Below, piece by piece: positions 24,821 to 33,943 of a stretch of DNA of 63,395 nt. Position 1 is the first letter of the stretch; each line of letters begins with the position of its first letter. Source of the stretch: an uncultured bacterium (GTDB taxonomy: Bacteria > Desulfobacterota > BSN033 > UBA1163); contig CALLAL010000030.1 of NCBI GenBank assembly GCA_938002255.1, forward strand, positions 1 to 63,395. Reading direction: 5' to 3'. The notes under the pieces are model-generated. The model did not search any database and was not told the origin of the DNA. It saw only the letters and a list, made by a program, of their open reading frames with translations. A program made the translations under genes and the position numbers.

Positions 24821-26413
24821 CTATTTTTCAGGCAGAAACCCCTGAGGTGTTTGAGGCTGGGGGGTAGATTCTTCGAGGATCAATCTGTCGTCACCGGGGT
24901 CAGGTTTGAATTCCAGTTGGCGTTTTTTCGCCTCCTCGACATAAGAGCCCACTTTGAGGCGGATTTCTCCATCAGGAATGACAACGATGGCCGAATCACC
25001 CAGGACAGGACATCTCTGCTCACAAAATCCGCAGCCGTTACACTTCGAAGCAATCACAAAAGGACGGCGAAATCCTTCCACAGTACGAAAGACGATCGCA
25101 TTGTAGGGACAGATTTCATCGCAGATCAAGCAGATTTTGTTCTGAGCCCAGACCAGACATTTCTCTTTGATTAAAATGGCTGTTCCCACTTTGGCATGAT
25201 TCTTCTCTTCAAGAGAGACAGAGCGGATGGCCTGGGTAGGACAGACTTTGCCGCAGACATTGCAATTCTGATCGCAGGGGGCCAGGCGGAGATCCATCTT
25301 GGGGGTCCAGAGCCCTGAGAACCCTGTTTCCCATAAGCAGGGTTGGAGCGTGTTGGTGAGACAGGATTTCATACATTCACCGCACCGGATACAGGTTCGA
25401 AGGAATTCCGCTTCAGGGATTGATCCTGGAGCCCGAATGATCTGAAGTTTGCTTTGCCGGTGAGCAAATGGAGTTTGCAAAGCGAGGAATCCGGCTCCCA
25501 ATCCACCGGCCACTGAATAGATGAACCCCCGGCGTGAAAAATCGACCTTGGAATCTTCTCCTCCAAGGGTGAGGGAAGCTGGAAAGGTGATAGCGTTCTG
25601 GGGGCAGACTTTTGCACAGGTGCGGCACTGGATGCACTCTGGAAGGTGAGTTCTGTTTGGATCCTCCGGAATAGCTCCCATGGGACAACTCTTCTGGCAT
25701 TTCATACATTCGTTGCACGCCTCACTCACTTTCCGTTTGAAGAGACTCAGGGGAGAGATCAGACTGAGGAAGGCGCCCAGAGGGCAAAGATAACGGCACC
25801 AGAATCGGGGAACGAGACGGTTGAGGCCAATGATGCCTCCGAAGATGAGGAAGGTGATGGAAGACATATAGAAGACAGGTTGGAAAAGGTGCGTATGAGA
25901 GAGAGAAACCCATCCAAAGGCTTTTGAGATCGGCCGGAGGAGGTCCAGAAAGAGGTTGATCGCGGTGATCGTTACTGGATAGAGAAAGAAGGTATAAAAA
26001 CGCGTCAACAGTGAGAGGGGATCCAAGAGAAAGGCAAGAGACAAACCCGTGACGGCTGCAGTCATAAAGACGATCAGGAGAACATATTTTATTTTCCTGA
26101 GACTCGATTCCGTTTTAAGGCTTCCTCTTTTTTTCTTTCGAAAGAAAAGTGAATCGAGACAGTCGATTGAGGCTCCCATGGGACAGACGTAGGCGCAGAA
26201 GAATCTGCCAATGAGAAGTGTTGCCCCAATGATTACAAGGCCCCATAGGGCTCTACCGATGATCTCCCGTGCTGCAAAGATGGCATTGAGGCCTAAAAGC
26301 GGATCGAGGCGAAGATAGATATCCGCAGGAAGCCAGTCCGGAAGCTTATAGGTGGCAAAAAAGAGGAGAAGCGAAAAGAGGAGAAGGGAGAAAGCTTGAA
26401 GGATTGTTCTCAT
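24821..26413 (-). CDS. NapH/NapG-like membrane polyferredoxin fusion
   Basis: 530 residues. The first about 250 residues are a NapH/CcoG-like membrane domain with several helices and two CxxxCP motifs (CAYVCPMG, CRYLCPLG). Then come two 4Fe-4S motifs (CNECMKCQKSCP, CIQCRTCAKVCP), a short hydrophobic SRRGFIYSVAGGLGAG segment, and a NapG/MauM-like half with four more clusters (CIRCGECMKSC, CNVCGKVCP, CLICDEICP, CNGCGFCEQRCP). It should move electrons across or along the membrane. It overlaps the DUF362 gene by 4 bases. Confidence 0.87.
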   Translation of the reverse strand: MRTILQAFSLLLFSLLLFFATYKLPDWLPADIYLRLDPLLGLNAIFAAREIIGRALWGLVIIGATLLIGRFFCAYVCPMGASIDCLDSLFFRKKKRGSLKTESSLRKIKYVLLIVFMTAAVTGLSLAFLLDPLSLLTRFYTFFLYPVTITAINLFLDLLRPISKAFGWVSLSHTHLFQPVFYMSSITFLIFGGIIGLNRLVPRFWCRYLCPLGAFLSLISPLSLFKRKVSEACNECMKCQKSCPMGAIPEDPNRTHLPECIQCRTCAKVCPQNAITFPASLTLGGEDSKVDFSRRGFIYSVAGGLGAGFLALQTPFAHRQSKLQIIRAPGSIPEAEFLRTCIRCGECMKSCLTNTLQPCLWETGFSGLWTPKMDLRLAPCDQNCNVCGKVCPTQAIRSVSLEEKNHAKVGTAILIKEKCLVWAQNKICLICDEICPYNAIVFRTVEGFRRPFVIASKCNGCGFCEQRCPVLGDSAIVVIPDGEIRLKVGSYVEEAKKRQLEFKPDPGDDRLILEESTPQPQTPQGFLPEK

Positions 26414-27333
26414 GCTGTTCCTTTATAAATTTTAAGCTGATCTGTATCAATCTTTCCGAGCCCCCGCTGATGGGCGATGAGCAGATGTTCCACCTGTCTG
26501 CCCTTAAAATTCTGGCCGTACCATGGAGCAACCGTGACGCCATAAGAATCCACTGCCACAGGGTCTGTACCGGCAATGATGAGATTCAGTTTTTTTACTT
26601 CCCCCGGTCCTCCAGGACCACCTGAGATGAGAGCGCGGGTCGCATCGAGAATCGTTAACCGGGGTTTGATCGCCGTTGCAAGATCTACAAGGGCTTGATT
26701 GATATTAAGTCGAGAGTGGAAACTTTCCCGATCCCAGATCAAACCCATCAGTCCTTTAATGCCAAAACTGATACCTGTTGCAGAGTGAGATTTTGCAACG
26801 GGAAGATTGATGAGGAGATCACTTTCCAAAACCTCCTGGATGACCTCCACCCGGTCCAATGCCTTTCCCTGCGGAATTTTGATCTCTTTAAAAAATTTTC
26901 TTTCCTGGAACGTTGCAACATGAGTTCTGGGGATGGTCTTGCAGGCTTCACGGATACCGGTACGCTCCAGACAAAGCTCTGGTCGATGGAGGGTGTGATC
27001 AAGGATGACCACCTTCGCCGCTCCTGCCTGGATACAAGCCTCTGCCACCGCAGCCACGACCTGAGGATGGGTGGTGGCTCCGAAGTCAGGCGTTCGGGCA
27101 AAGGACATATTGGGTTTGAGAATCACCCGATTTCCTTTTTCTACGAAGCGGGAGATTCCCCCGAGGGATTCGAGGGCCTTCTTTGTGGCAGCAGAAGGTT
27201 CTCCGGAGATTACAAAAAGGTCATATTCTTCTCTGGCTTGCGAAAAAGAGGGATGGCTTGCAAGAGCCAGTGTGGCTCCGGCCATTGCCGTTTTGAGGAA
27301 CCTACGACGAGTTATTTTATTATGGATATCCAT
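26410..27333 (-). CDS. Tat-exported DUF362 protein
   Basis: 307 residues with a Tat signal (TRRRFLK, then a hydrophobic stretch) and a DUF362 domain: ILKPNMSFARTPDFGATTHPQVVAA, AAKVVILDHTLHRPE, and LLINLPVAKSH. DUF362 proteins are often adjacent to Fe-S or polyferredoxin genes; the biochemical role is unknown. No Fe-S cluster motif of its own is visible here. Translationally coupled (4-base overlap) to the polyferredoxin, implying a shared periplasmic redox task. Confidence 0.87.
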   Translation of the reverse strand: MDIHNKITRRRFLKTAMAGATLALASHPSFSQAREEYDLFVISGEPSAATKKALESLGGISRFVEKGNRVILKPNMSFARTPDFGATTHPQVVAAVAEACIQAGAAKVVILDHTLHRPELCLERTGIREACKTIPRTHVATFQERKFFKEIKIPQGKALDRVEVIQEVLESDLLINLPVAKSHSATGISFGIKGLMGLIWDRESFHSRLNINQALVDLATAIKPRLTILDATRALISGGPGGPGEVKKLNLIIAGTDPVAVDSYGVTVAPWYGQNFKGRQVEHLLIAHQRGLGKIDTDQLKIYKGTA

Positions 27334-27718
27334 GAATCACTCCTTCTGGTCAATACCCGGCTGCTTCAAATTGACCCCTCTACCCTTTCTTCCCCCAATT
27401 TCGGCACGTTAGATCACTTCAGTGACGGGTATCGTTTTAATTCTTCCTCGAACCGTTTGAGGTATTTCAGACGGAGAGAAGTCTCGTTAAATTAAGTATG
27501 CCCCATATGTATCTATCCTGCCAGTGGAGGCCAATTTCTCCGTGGTGAGGATCGGAGAGGACAGAATGCTCCCCGAAAATAAGTTGCCCTATGGAATTTC
27601 AGGGGATGAGTCAAAGGGGCTTTATGATACAATAGGTATTCCCTTCGAAGGCTTTTCCCCCCGCCTCCCCGATCTAAAATTCGTTTTAAATACTTTTCAG
27701 AGATCTCTCTACAGGCCC
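27334..27718. other. Intergenic region between DUF362 operon and lexA
   Basis: About 385 bases between divergent genes. I see no intact gene or strong secondary structure; short frames on both strands do not resemble known proteins. The lexA promoter and operator begin at 27719. Confidence 0.5.
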
Positions 27719-27749
27719 TTGACAACTAAACAAATGTATAGTATACATT
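27719..27749 (+). promoter_or_regulatory. lexA promoter with overlapping palindromic operator
   Basis: TTGACA (27719-27724), a 17-base spacer and TATACA (27742-27747) form a near-consensus sigma-70 promoter. The palindrome AATGTATA-G-TATACATT (27733-27749) covers the -10 box and is a strong candidate for a LexA binding site; autoregulation is inferred. Confidence 0.75.
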
Positions 27750-27816
27750 AATCACAGTTTGGAGTGGGGAGTTCGGAGCAACACACTGAAACAAAACCTG
27801 ACTTAAAGGGGAACTT

Positions 27817-28443
27817 ATGGAACTGACGGAACGGCAGGGAGAGATATTGAGTTTCATCCAGGCATTTATCAAGGAGAGGGGTTATCCCCCTTCAATCAGA
27901 GAAATCGGCGAGCATTTTCATATCTATCCGCGGGCAGTCTTTGATCACCTGAAGGCTTTGGAAAAGAAAGGCTATTTGAAACGGGAAGGTTCCATGTCGA
28001 GAGGCATTGAACTTCTTACCTTTCAAGGAGAAAGGTTCCATGGGAAAGGGGAGAAGCCCACGATCCGGGAGATTCCCATTCTCGGCAGGGTTGCTGCAGG
28101 GAAGCCAACCTTCGCTTTGGAGAATGTGGAGGGAAATATTCCACTTCCAGCAGAATGGGTAACAGGAAAGGAGACCTTTCTCCTTAAGGTGAAGGGCGAC
28201 AGCATGTCGCCTTATATCCTACCCGGTGATTTTGTGATCGTTCACTCCCAGCCCTCGGCTGAAAACGGAGATGTTGTGGTGATGTTGATGGGTGAAGAAG
28301 CTACGGTGAAGCGGTTTTTTAAAAGAGAAGGAAAGGTTGAATTAAAACCGGACAACGAACGCTGGGAGACGATTCAACTTGAAGAAGGATCAGGAGAGGT
28401 TCAGGTTTTAGGAAAAGTCATTGGGATTTTCAGGAAGGTTTGA
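27817..28443 (+). CDS. lexA: LexA repressor
   Basis: 208 residues, normal length. N-terminal winged helix-turn-helix (SIREIGEHF...AVFDHLKALEKKGYL), A94-G95 cleavage site (GRVAAGKP), catalytic S129 in GDSM and K165 in ATVKRF. It represses SOS genes and is cleaved upon RecA activation. It opens a gene set with a RecA-like protein and a family-B polymerase, all on the plus strand. AAGGGG precedes the ATG. Confidence 0.93.
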   Translation: MELTERQGEILSFIQAFIKERGYPPSIREIGEHFHIYPRAVFDHLKALEKKGYLKREGSMSRGIELLTFQGERFHGKGEKPTIREIPILGRVAAGKPTFALENVEGNIPLPAEWVTGKETFLLKVKGDSMSPYILPGDFVIVHSQPSAENGDVVVMLMGEEATVKRFFKREGKVELKPDNERWETIQLEEGSGEVQVLGKVIGIFRKV

Positions 28444-28464
28444 GCTTCTTAAGGTGATGAGGAC

Positions 28465-28578
28465 ATCAGGGAATCAGGAGGCAACATACCAGGATACCAG
28501 GACATTATGAGCCCCGGGCTTCAACCCTGATACTCTGATGAACCACTGTCCTGCAATCCGATCTTCTGATTACCTGAT
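28465..28578. repeat. Nested inverted-repeat element between lexA and the RecA-like gene
   Basis: ATCAGGGAATCAGGAG (28465-28480) pairs with CTTCTGATTACCTGAT (28563-28578) with two mismatches, and an inner CAGGACA/TGTCCTG pair is at 28498-28504 and 28547-28553. There is also a short TACCAGGA tandem. The whole could fold as one long hairpin; it may be a MITE-like intergenic repeat. Confidence 0.5.
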
Positions 28579-28598
28579 AACCTAATTTGGATAGAACG

Positions 28599-29285
28599 AT
28601 GGATCAATCGTTGCTCGCTCTGTTCGATGAAGTCCTATCACAAGTTGAAACCGGTCTCCCGAAAAAGATTCTGTTTCAGGGCGAAGGGGCAGCAGGGATG
28701 GCTTCTTATACAGCGGGTTGGATGGCAAGCAGGGGAATGGAGGTGATTATGCTCGATGGGGCAAATCGCTTTGATCCTTATGTGATTTCATCCTTTGCGC
28801 GAAAGGCGTTGATAGCTCCGGAAGAGATTCTTAAGAGGATTCGAATCGCAAGGGCCTTCACCTGCTACCAGATGGCAACCCTGATGGAACGATTGGGTTC
28901 CCTCCTAAAAACCCTGGGAACACCGCCTCAGCAGAAAATCCAAGTGATCCTTTTGGGGTTGCTCAACACTTTCCTGGATGAGGATGTGCCGGAGAGAGAA
29001 GTTGGCCCTCTTCTGGAAAGAACCCTGGAACACGTTAAGAACATGGCTTCGGAGGGTGTGCCTTTCATTCTATTTCAATCGTCTGTCGCTTCCGGTTCTA
29101 AAAGAGCCTATCTCATGAAAAGAGTCTCACACTTTTCTGATCTGGTCTGGAAGATATCGCTTGAAGATGAGGAGCCAAACATGATGTTGTACAAGAGAAG
29201 GGAGTCAACCCATAGAACATGTTATCATGCCTCTCTCATGCATCCCCCTCATCTTAATCTTCTCCCGTCAGGGGAGGGGATATAA
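28599..29285 (+). CDS. RecA/RadB-fold protein with degenerate Walker A (ImuA-like role)
   Basis: 228 residues from the ATG at 28599 (the TTG at 28587 is less likely). The KKILFQGEGAAGMASYTAGWMA segment sits where RecA-family proteins have Walker A, but lacks the Gly-Lys-Thr. VQVILLG-like strand IQVILLGLLNTFLD resembles Walker B. It is smaller than RecA and may act as a RecA-binding or polymerase-recruiting factor, as ImuA does in imuA-imuB-dnaE2 cassettes. That comparison rests on gene order and fold impression, not on close sequence identity. Confidence 0.6.
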   Translation: MDQSLLALFDEVLSQVETGLPKKILFQGEGAAGMASYTAGWMASRGMEVIMLDGANRFDPYVISSFARKALIAPEEILKRIRIARAFTCYQMATLMERLGSLLKTLGTPPQQKIQVILLGLLNTFLDEDVPEREVGPLLERTLEHVKNMASEGVPFILFQSSVASGSKRAYLMKRVSHFSDLVWKISLEDEEPNMMLYKRRESTHRTCYHASLMHPPHLNLLPSGEGI

Positions 29286-29371
29286 TTTGTTTGTTTTGTT
29301 CTTTTTTGATATTAGGATTTCGAATTTGTTTCGAATGTCGATATTCGAGTTTTGGATTTAAGGGGTTAACG

Positions 29372-29686
29372 ATGGGACGGACCGTTTTGCCTTTCAGTCA
29401 AGTTTTAGAGCAGGAGATTCAGGAGTGGCGAAAATTTCGAAGGGGCTTGCGTAAAGAGGATCAGCAATTTCTCGACCGGCTCTTCGAAAGGGCGAGGCTC
29501 CATGTCCAGGCAGGAGTCTATGCCTCCAGGCCCTGGCCTTTTGAGACGATTCTTATCTCCATCCTCATCGAACATGAGAAAGCTCTGGTGGAATTGAAAG
29601 AGAAGTTGAAAACATTCGGGGAGCGGAATCATTTCATCCCCTCATCCCATTCCTCTCCCACCGGGGGAGAGGGAGACCATTGTTGA
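29372..29686 (+). CDS. Small conserved-position protein of the lexA-polB cassette
   Basis: 104 residues from the ATG at 29372 (AAGGGG seven bases upstream; frame open from 29291). Predicted helical, basic, no known domain; core segment about 10-85. Its stop TGA overlaps the polymerase ATG by one base (TGATG), so expression is coupled to the polymerase. Possible accessory subunit. Confidence 0.65.
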   Translation: MGRTVLPFSQVLEQEIQEWRKFRRGLRKEDQQFLDRLFERARLHVQAGVYASRPWPFETILISILIEHEKALVELKEKLKTFGERNHFIPSSHSSPTGGEGDHC

Positions 29687-31944
29687 TGCAACTCCACGGA
29701 TGGCTCTTCGATCTCTATCCGCTTGACTCCGCGATGGTTCTCTGGATCAAAGTCGAAGGCGGAAAGATCCATCGACTGGAAGATCCTTTCCGGTCCCGAT
29801 TCTATGCTCAGGGAAAGAAGAGAGATCTGATGGCCCTGTTCGATTCACTCCGTCAACGCAGATATGCTGCTGGCTATCAGTGGACCCGAAAGAAGGAGTT
29901 CTGGAGCGGAGATGAGGTTGAGGTGATGGAGATCGAGATGAGCCATCCAGAGCATTACGGTCGGCTCCCGAGGATTCTTCCCGCATGGGAGAAGCATATC
30001 ACCTTCTACAACTGCGATATCCCGCCCCCTCAAGCCTACCTTTATGAAAAGAGACTCTTTCCAACAGGTCGATGCATTGCTGAAGTCGAGGGAGCGCGGG
30101 TTTTTAGAATCGGGCTTGATCCATCAGACTCGGTTTGGATCGATGACGGTAGTCTGCCGGATCTACAGGTGATGCAGATTCGGATGGAGGGGGAGTCCGT
30201 CCGCCAAAAGAGTCTTCTGATCGAATACGAAGGATACCGGATGGAGATGGAGGAGGTGGATATCGGAGAGATCAACCGGTTGATGAAACAAGTGGACCCC
30301 GACGTGATCCTGAGTGATTACGGCGATGCTTCTCTTCTTCCTCTCCTTTTCTCCTTAGAGAGAAGAGTCAGGGTGCCCATCCCCTGGGACCGGGAACCCC
30401 ATCCCATTGCGAGGCAGATCGACCCGAAAGGCTACTCTTACTTCTCCTATGGTCGAACCTACTATCGGGCTCCTGCCCACCTCTTTTTCGGGAGATGGCA
30501 TATTGATCGGAAGAATTCCTTTCTCTACGGAGAGTCCGGGTTGGAGGGCGTGATCGAGCTGGCGCGACTGGGAAAGATTCCAGTTCAACGAATGGCGCAC
30601 ACCTCTCCTGGAACTGCCATCACCTCGATGCAGATGGACCGGGCGTTTCAGGAAGGCATTCTCATTCCCTGGCGAAAGGGGGAACCCGAACAATTCAAGA
30701 CCGCCTGGGATCTGCTCGTTGCAGATAAGGGAGGTCTTGTGTTTCAGCCAAAGCTCGGGGTGTTTGAAGATGTCGCGGAGATTGACTTTGCGTCCATGTA
30801 TCCTACGATCATGGCCATGCACAATATCTCTGCGGAGACCGTGCTCTGCCGATGCTGTGAGAACCATCGGGTTCCAGAGGCAGGCTATACGATCTGTGAG
30901 AAACGGGAAGGCATCGTTCCCAAGACGCTCAAGCCTATTCTAAAGAGAAGGGCGTGGCTGAAGGAGAAAATGAAACAGTCTGGAGGTCGGGGTTCGGTCG
31001 TTACGACCGGGGAGTTCGGAGAGCCAAACCATGAACAACAGACGATGGAGATACGACACGTGGATTCAGAGGTTTACAACCGAAGGCAGACGGCGCTGAA
31101 GTGGATGCTGGTCACCTGTTTCGGATATCTGGGCTATCGAAATGCTCGCTTCGGAAAGATTGAAGCCCACGAAGCCGTCACGGCTTTTGGAAGAGAGAAA
31201 TTGCTTCAAGCAAAGGAGATCTGTGAAGAGGAGGGATTTGAGCTCCTTCATGCCATCACCGATTCGCTCTGGATTCGAAAGGAAAGATTGGAGGAAGAAG
31301 AGGTACTTGGGCTCTGTCAGAGGATCAGCGAGGTCACCGGAGTCACGATGAGTCTGGAAGGGATCTACCGGTGGATCGTTTTTCTTCCCTCAAAAGGAAA
31401 TCGGGAAAGCCCTGTGGCGAACCGTTATTTTGGTCTTTTTAAAAACGGAAAGATCAAAGCCAGAGGATTAGCGTTTCGGCGGAACGACACACCTCCTCTC
31501 ATTCGGGAGGCTCAGGTCCAGATGATGGAGCTTTTGAAAAGAACAGAGGACCCCCGAGATTACCGGTTAAAGATTGCAGAGATTTTAGACATCTTCTTTG
31601 ACTATGGTCTGTTGTTGAAAGAGGGCCGGATGAAACCAGAAGATCTCATCCTTACCAAACGGATTTCACGGGAACCAAATGCCTATAAGGTGGATAGTCT
31701 CACGGCCCTTGCAGCCCAGCAACTGGAAGATATAGGGATTCCGATCCATCCCGGGGAGAAGGTAAAATATATGATCAAAGACGCTTTATCGAAAGATAAA
31801 AATGAACGAGTGAAACCCTACCTCCTGGTAGGACCGGATGACACCTTTGATCTTAAAAAATACCAAGAGATGCTGGCAAAAGCGACTGAAGAGCTCCTGA
31901 TCCATTTCGGCTACGATGCCAAGCGTCTTCTCTCATTCCTTTAA
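29686..31944 (+). CDS. Family-B DNA polymerase, exonuclease site degenerate
   Basis: About 752 residues from the ATG at 29686 (numbers below count from the in-frame TTG at 29680). Polymerase motif A EIDFASMYP with D369, motif B region K474...FGY, motif C HAITDSLW keeping D528 while the first Asp of the usual DTDS is Ile. The exonuclease I motif reads NCDIPPP instead of DxE, so proofreading is probably lost. A C390-x-C-C...C406 cluster may bind zinc. These traits recall PolB2-type enzymes. Presence behind lexA suggests damage-induced, possibly error-prone synthesis. Activity of the polymerase site is plausible because both essential Asp remain. Confidence 0.85.
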   Translation: MQLHGWLFDLYPLDSAMVLWIKVEGGKIHRLEDPFRSRFYAQGKKRDLMALFDSLRQRRYAAGYQWTRKKEFWSGDEVEVMEIEMSHPEHYGRLPRILPAWEKHITFYNCDIPPPQAYLYEKRLFPTGRCIAEVEGARVFRIGLDPSDSVWIDDGSLPDLQVMQIRMEGESVRQKSLLIEYEGYRMEMEEVDIGEINRLMKQVDPDVILSDYGDASLLPLLFSLERRVRVPIPWDREPHPIARQIDPKGYSYFSYGRTYYRAPAHLFFGRWHIDRKNSFLYGESGLEGVIELARLGKIPVQRMAHTSPGTAITSMQMDRAFQEGILIPWRKGEPEQFKTAWDLLVADKGGLVFQPKLGVFEDVAEIDFASMYPTIMAMHNISAETVLCRCCENHRVPEAGYTICEKREGIVPKTLKPILKRRAWLKEKMKQSGGRGSVVTTGEFGEPNHEQQTMEIRHVDSEVYNRRQTALKWMLVTCFGYLGYRNARFGKIEAHEAVTAFGREKLLQAKEICEEEGFELLHAITDSLWIRKERLEEEEVLGLCQRISEVTGVTMSLEGIYRWIVFLPSKGNRESPVANRYFGLFKNGKIKARGLAFRRNDTPPLIREAQVQMMELLKRTEDPRDYRLKIAEILDIFFDYGLLLKEGRMKPEDLILTKRISREPNAYKVDSLTALAAQQLEDIGIPIHPGEKVKYMIKDALSKDKNERVKPYLLVGPDDTFDLKKYQEMLAKATEELLIHFGYDAKRLLSFL

Positions 31945-31978
31945 GAAAGCCTGTCTGCGGGTTTCCTCGATCTGAGAA

Positions 31979-32006
31979 TTGACAACGACGGTTTTTATGC
32001 TATTTT
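31979..32006 (+). promoter_or_regulatory. Candidate sigma-70 promoter
   Basis: TTGACA and TATTTT separated by 16 bases, about 50 bases before the small coiled-coil gene. Confidence 0.4.
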
Positions 32007-32054
32007 TAATAGAAAGTCTTTTAAAAAAGAGTGAACAACTCACGGGAGGTATGT

Positions 32055-32237
32055 ATGGGGAAAGAAGAGCGATTGCAAGAACTGAAGGCCAAGCTTGAGG
32101 AACTAAAAAAGAGGGATCCTTCCCATTGTTCGGGGACCGAGACCTTCATCGGTCATACGGGACATACGATGTCCCCCGAACTCTTCCAGCAGATCGAGGC
32201 TCTGGAGGAAGAGATTAAGCAATTAGAAAAATCATAA
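32055..32237 (+). CDS. Small coiled-coil protein
   Basis: 60 residues from the ATG at 32055 (GGAGG five bases upstream). Two heptad-rich helices (EERLQELKAKLEELKKR and QIEALEEEIKQLEK) flank a CSGTETFIGHTGHTMSPE loop with Cys and two His that could bind metal. Function unknown. Confidence 0.7.
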   Translation: MGKEERLQELKAKLEELKKRDPSHCSGTETFIGHTGHTMSPELFQQIEALEEEIKQLEKS

Positions 32238-32383
32238 TCCATTCCTCACTTCTGATTCTGCAATCCCTTTGTCCAAACCTCAAGATCATTTCCGTCTCCC
32301 CGATTCCAGAGAAGGAGATTACCTATTCTTCCATACCCTTTTCCTATTTCTGAGAGGGTGGGTTATAATTTTATTTACCAACC

Positions 32384-33943
32384 ATGGCATCTCTTGATCT
32401 TCTCTTCATCCATGTTCCCAAATTTAATAATTATTACCGGCCGTATGGTCCGTATATGACCGTTAATCTCATTCCCATGGGGACTCTTGCTCTGGCTGAT
32501 CTTATCCATCAGGCGGGTTATCAAACCAGAATCTTGCATCTCGGTGTGGAATGGATTGAAAGGGGACACTTTACTCCTCAACCCTATCTCAAGGGACAAG
32601 AGGTGAAGGTGGTGGCTATCCCTCTTCATTTTCATCCTCAATCCTATGATGTGTTGCAGGTGGCCAGCAAGGTTAAAGAGAACCACCCCAATGTTTTTAT
32701 TGTTTCTGGCGGCTATACCGCTAGTCTCTTTCATCGGGAAATCTTATCGCAGTTTCCTCAGATCGACGCGATCATTCGAGGAGACGCAGAAGTTCCTCTC
32801 CTTTCCTTGATGAACGCTTTTAACGAAGGAAGAGGGTTAAAAGACATTCCTAACCTCTCCTGGAGGGACGGGGAAGAGATTATCGAAAATCCTCTTGCTT
32901 ATGTGGCGTCCGAAGGCGATTTAGACCGATCGTCTTATACCCATTTTTCACTCCTTTATGATCATAAAACTTATATCCATCATATCGGGATGCCCTTTGT
33001 CTGGTCAAAGGGTCTATCAAAAGAGAAGAACCGAAAATATTTTCATCTCGGCTATCCTCTCTTTCCACTGAATATCGGTAGAGGATGTTCTGGAAATTGC
33101 ACCTGGTGCGGAGGAGGGAGCCATGCCCAGCAGGTGGTAAATGGGAGGAGAAGGGTTGTTTTCCGGTCACCTGAGGCGGTATGTCAGAGCATGGCTGATG
33201 CCTTGGAGATGGGGTATGAGATGTTTAATATTGCCTTCGATCCTGGTCGAGAAGGAGAAAAATATTATGCAGAGCTCTTTCCCCTCGTTAGAAAGAACCG
33301 TCTCCAAACGAGAGTCTATTTTGAATCCTTCTCGCTTCCCTCTGAAAGTTTTCTTGAGAGTTTTGCCAAGACCTTTATCCTCGATGGGTCGGTCCTCGCT
33401 CTTTCACCCGAATCCGGCGATGAGCATATAAGGGGCAGAAATAAAACATTTTCCTATTCGAATGATGCTTTAATGAAAACCATTGCTTCGGCTGAACGGT
33501 TGGGGATCAAGGTTGATCTCTTCTTTTCCATGGGCATCCCAGGGGAGAAACACCCCGACCTGTTTAAAACCGCTAACTTTCGAAAGGAGATCAAGCGACG
33601 ATTCAAAAGGATTGGAAGGATCTGGTCCTCGCCGATCACCCTTGAGCCTGGTGCTCCCTGGCACCTCTTCCCTGAAGAGTTTGGAATTGTTTCGACCCGA
33701 AGGTCCTTTTTGGATTTCTATCGGGCCAGTTCGCCCGAAGGAGGAGGATTGGGTTACTTTATTCCCGATTATCAAAAGAATGGAATCGGGATGGACGAAA
33801 AAGGTTTTGAAGCTCTCTTAAAAGAGGTGAAGTGCAAGAAATTCTGTTCTCTTCATCTTAATCCAACAAAGGCAAGCCCTCCCCTTCTGGGAAGGCTTTT
33901 TTGCCGATATCTGAGCTGGCGATTGAGAGGCCGTCATGAATAA
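32384..33943 (+). CDS. Radical SAM enzyme with N-terminal B12-binding-like domain
   Basis: 519 residues. The N-terminal approximately 150 residues have a Rossmann-like B12-binding fold (GTLALADLIHQAGY..., VVAIPLHFH, IVSGGYTASLF, IIRGDAEVPLL), although the DxHxxG cobalamin motif is not obvious. The radical SAM cluster is C235-x3-C239-x2-C242 (GRGCSGNCTWCGGG). Such enzymes methylate or rearrange unreactive carbons. It is the first gene of an eight-gene, tightly overlapping set and overlaps the next gene by 8 bases. Substrate unknown. Confidence 0.88.
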   Translation: MASLDLLFIHVPKFNNYYRPYGPYMTVNLIPMGTLALADLIHQAGYQTRILHLGVEWIERGHFTPQPYLKGQEVKVVAIPLHFHPQSYDVLQVASKVKENHPNVFIVSGGYTASLFHREILSQFPQIDAIIRGDAEVPLLSLMNAFNEGRGLKDIPNLSWRDGEEIIENPLAYVASEGDLDRSSYTHFSLLYDHKTYIHHIGMPFVWSKGLSKEKNRKYFHLGYPLFPLNIGRGCSGNCTWCGGGSHAQQVVNGRRRVVFRSPEAVCQSMADALEMGYEMFNIAFDPGREGEKYYAELFPLVRKNRLQTRVYFESFSLPSESFLESFAKTFILDGSVLALSPESGDEHIRGRNKTFSYSNDALMKTIASAERLGIKVDLFFSMGIPGEKHPDLFKTANFRKEIKRRFKRIGRIWSSPITLEPGAPWHLFPEEFGIVSTRRSFLDFYRASSPEGGGLGYFIPDYQKNGIGMDEKGFEALLKEVKCKKFCSLHLNPTKASPPLLGRLFCRYLSWRLRGRHE

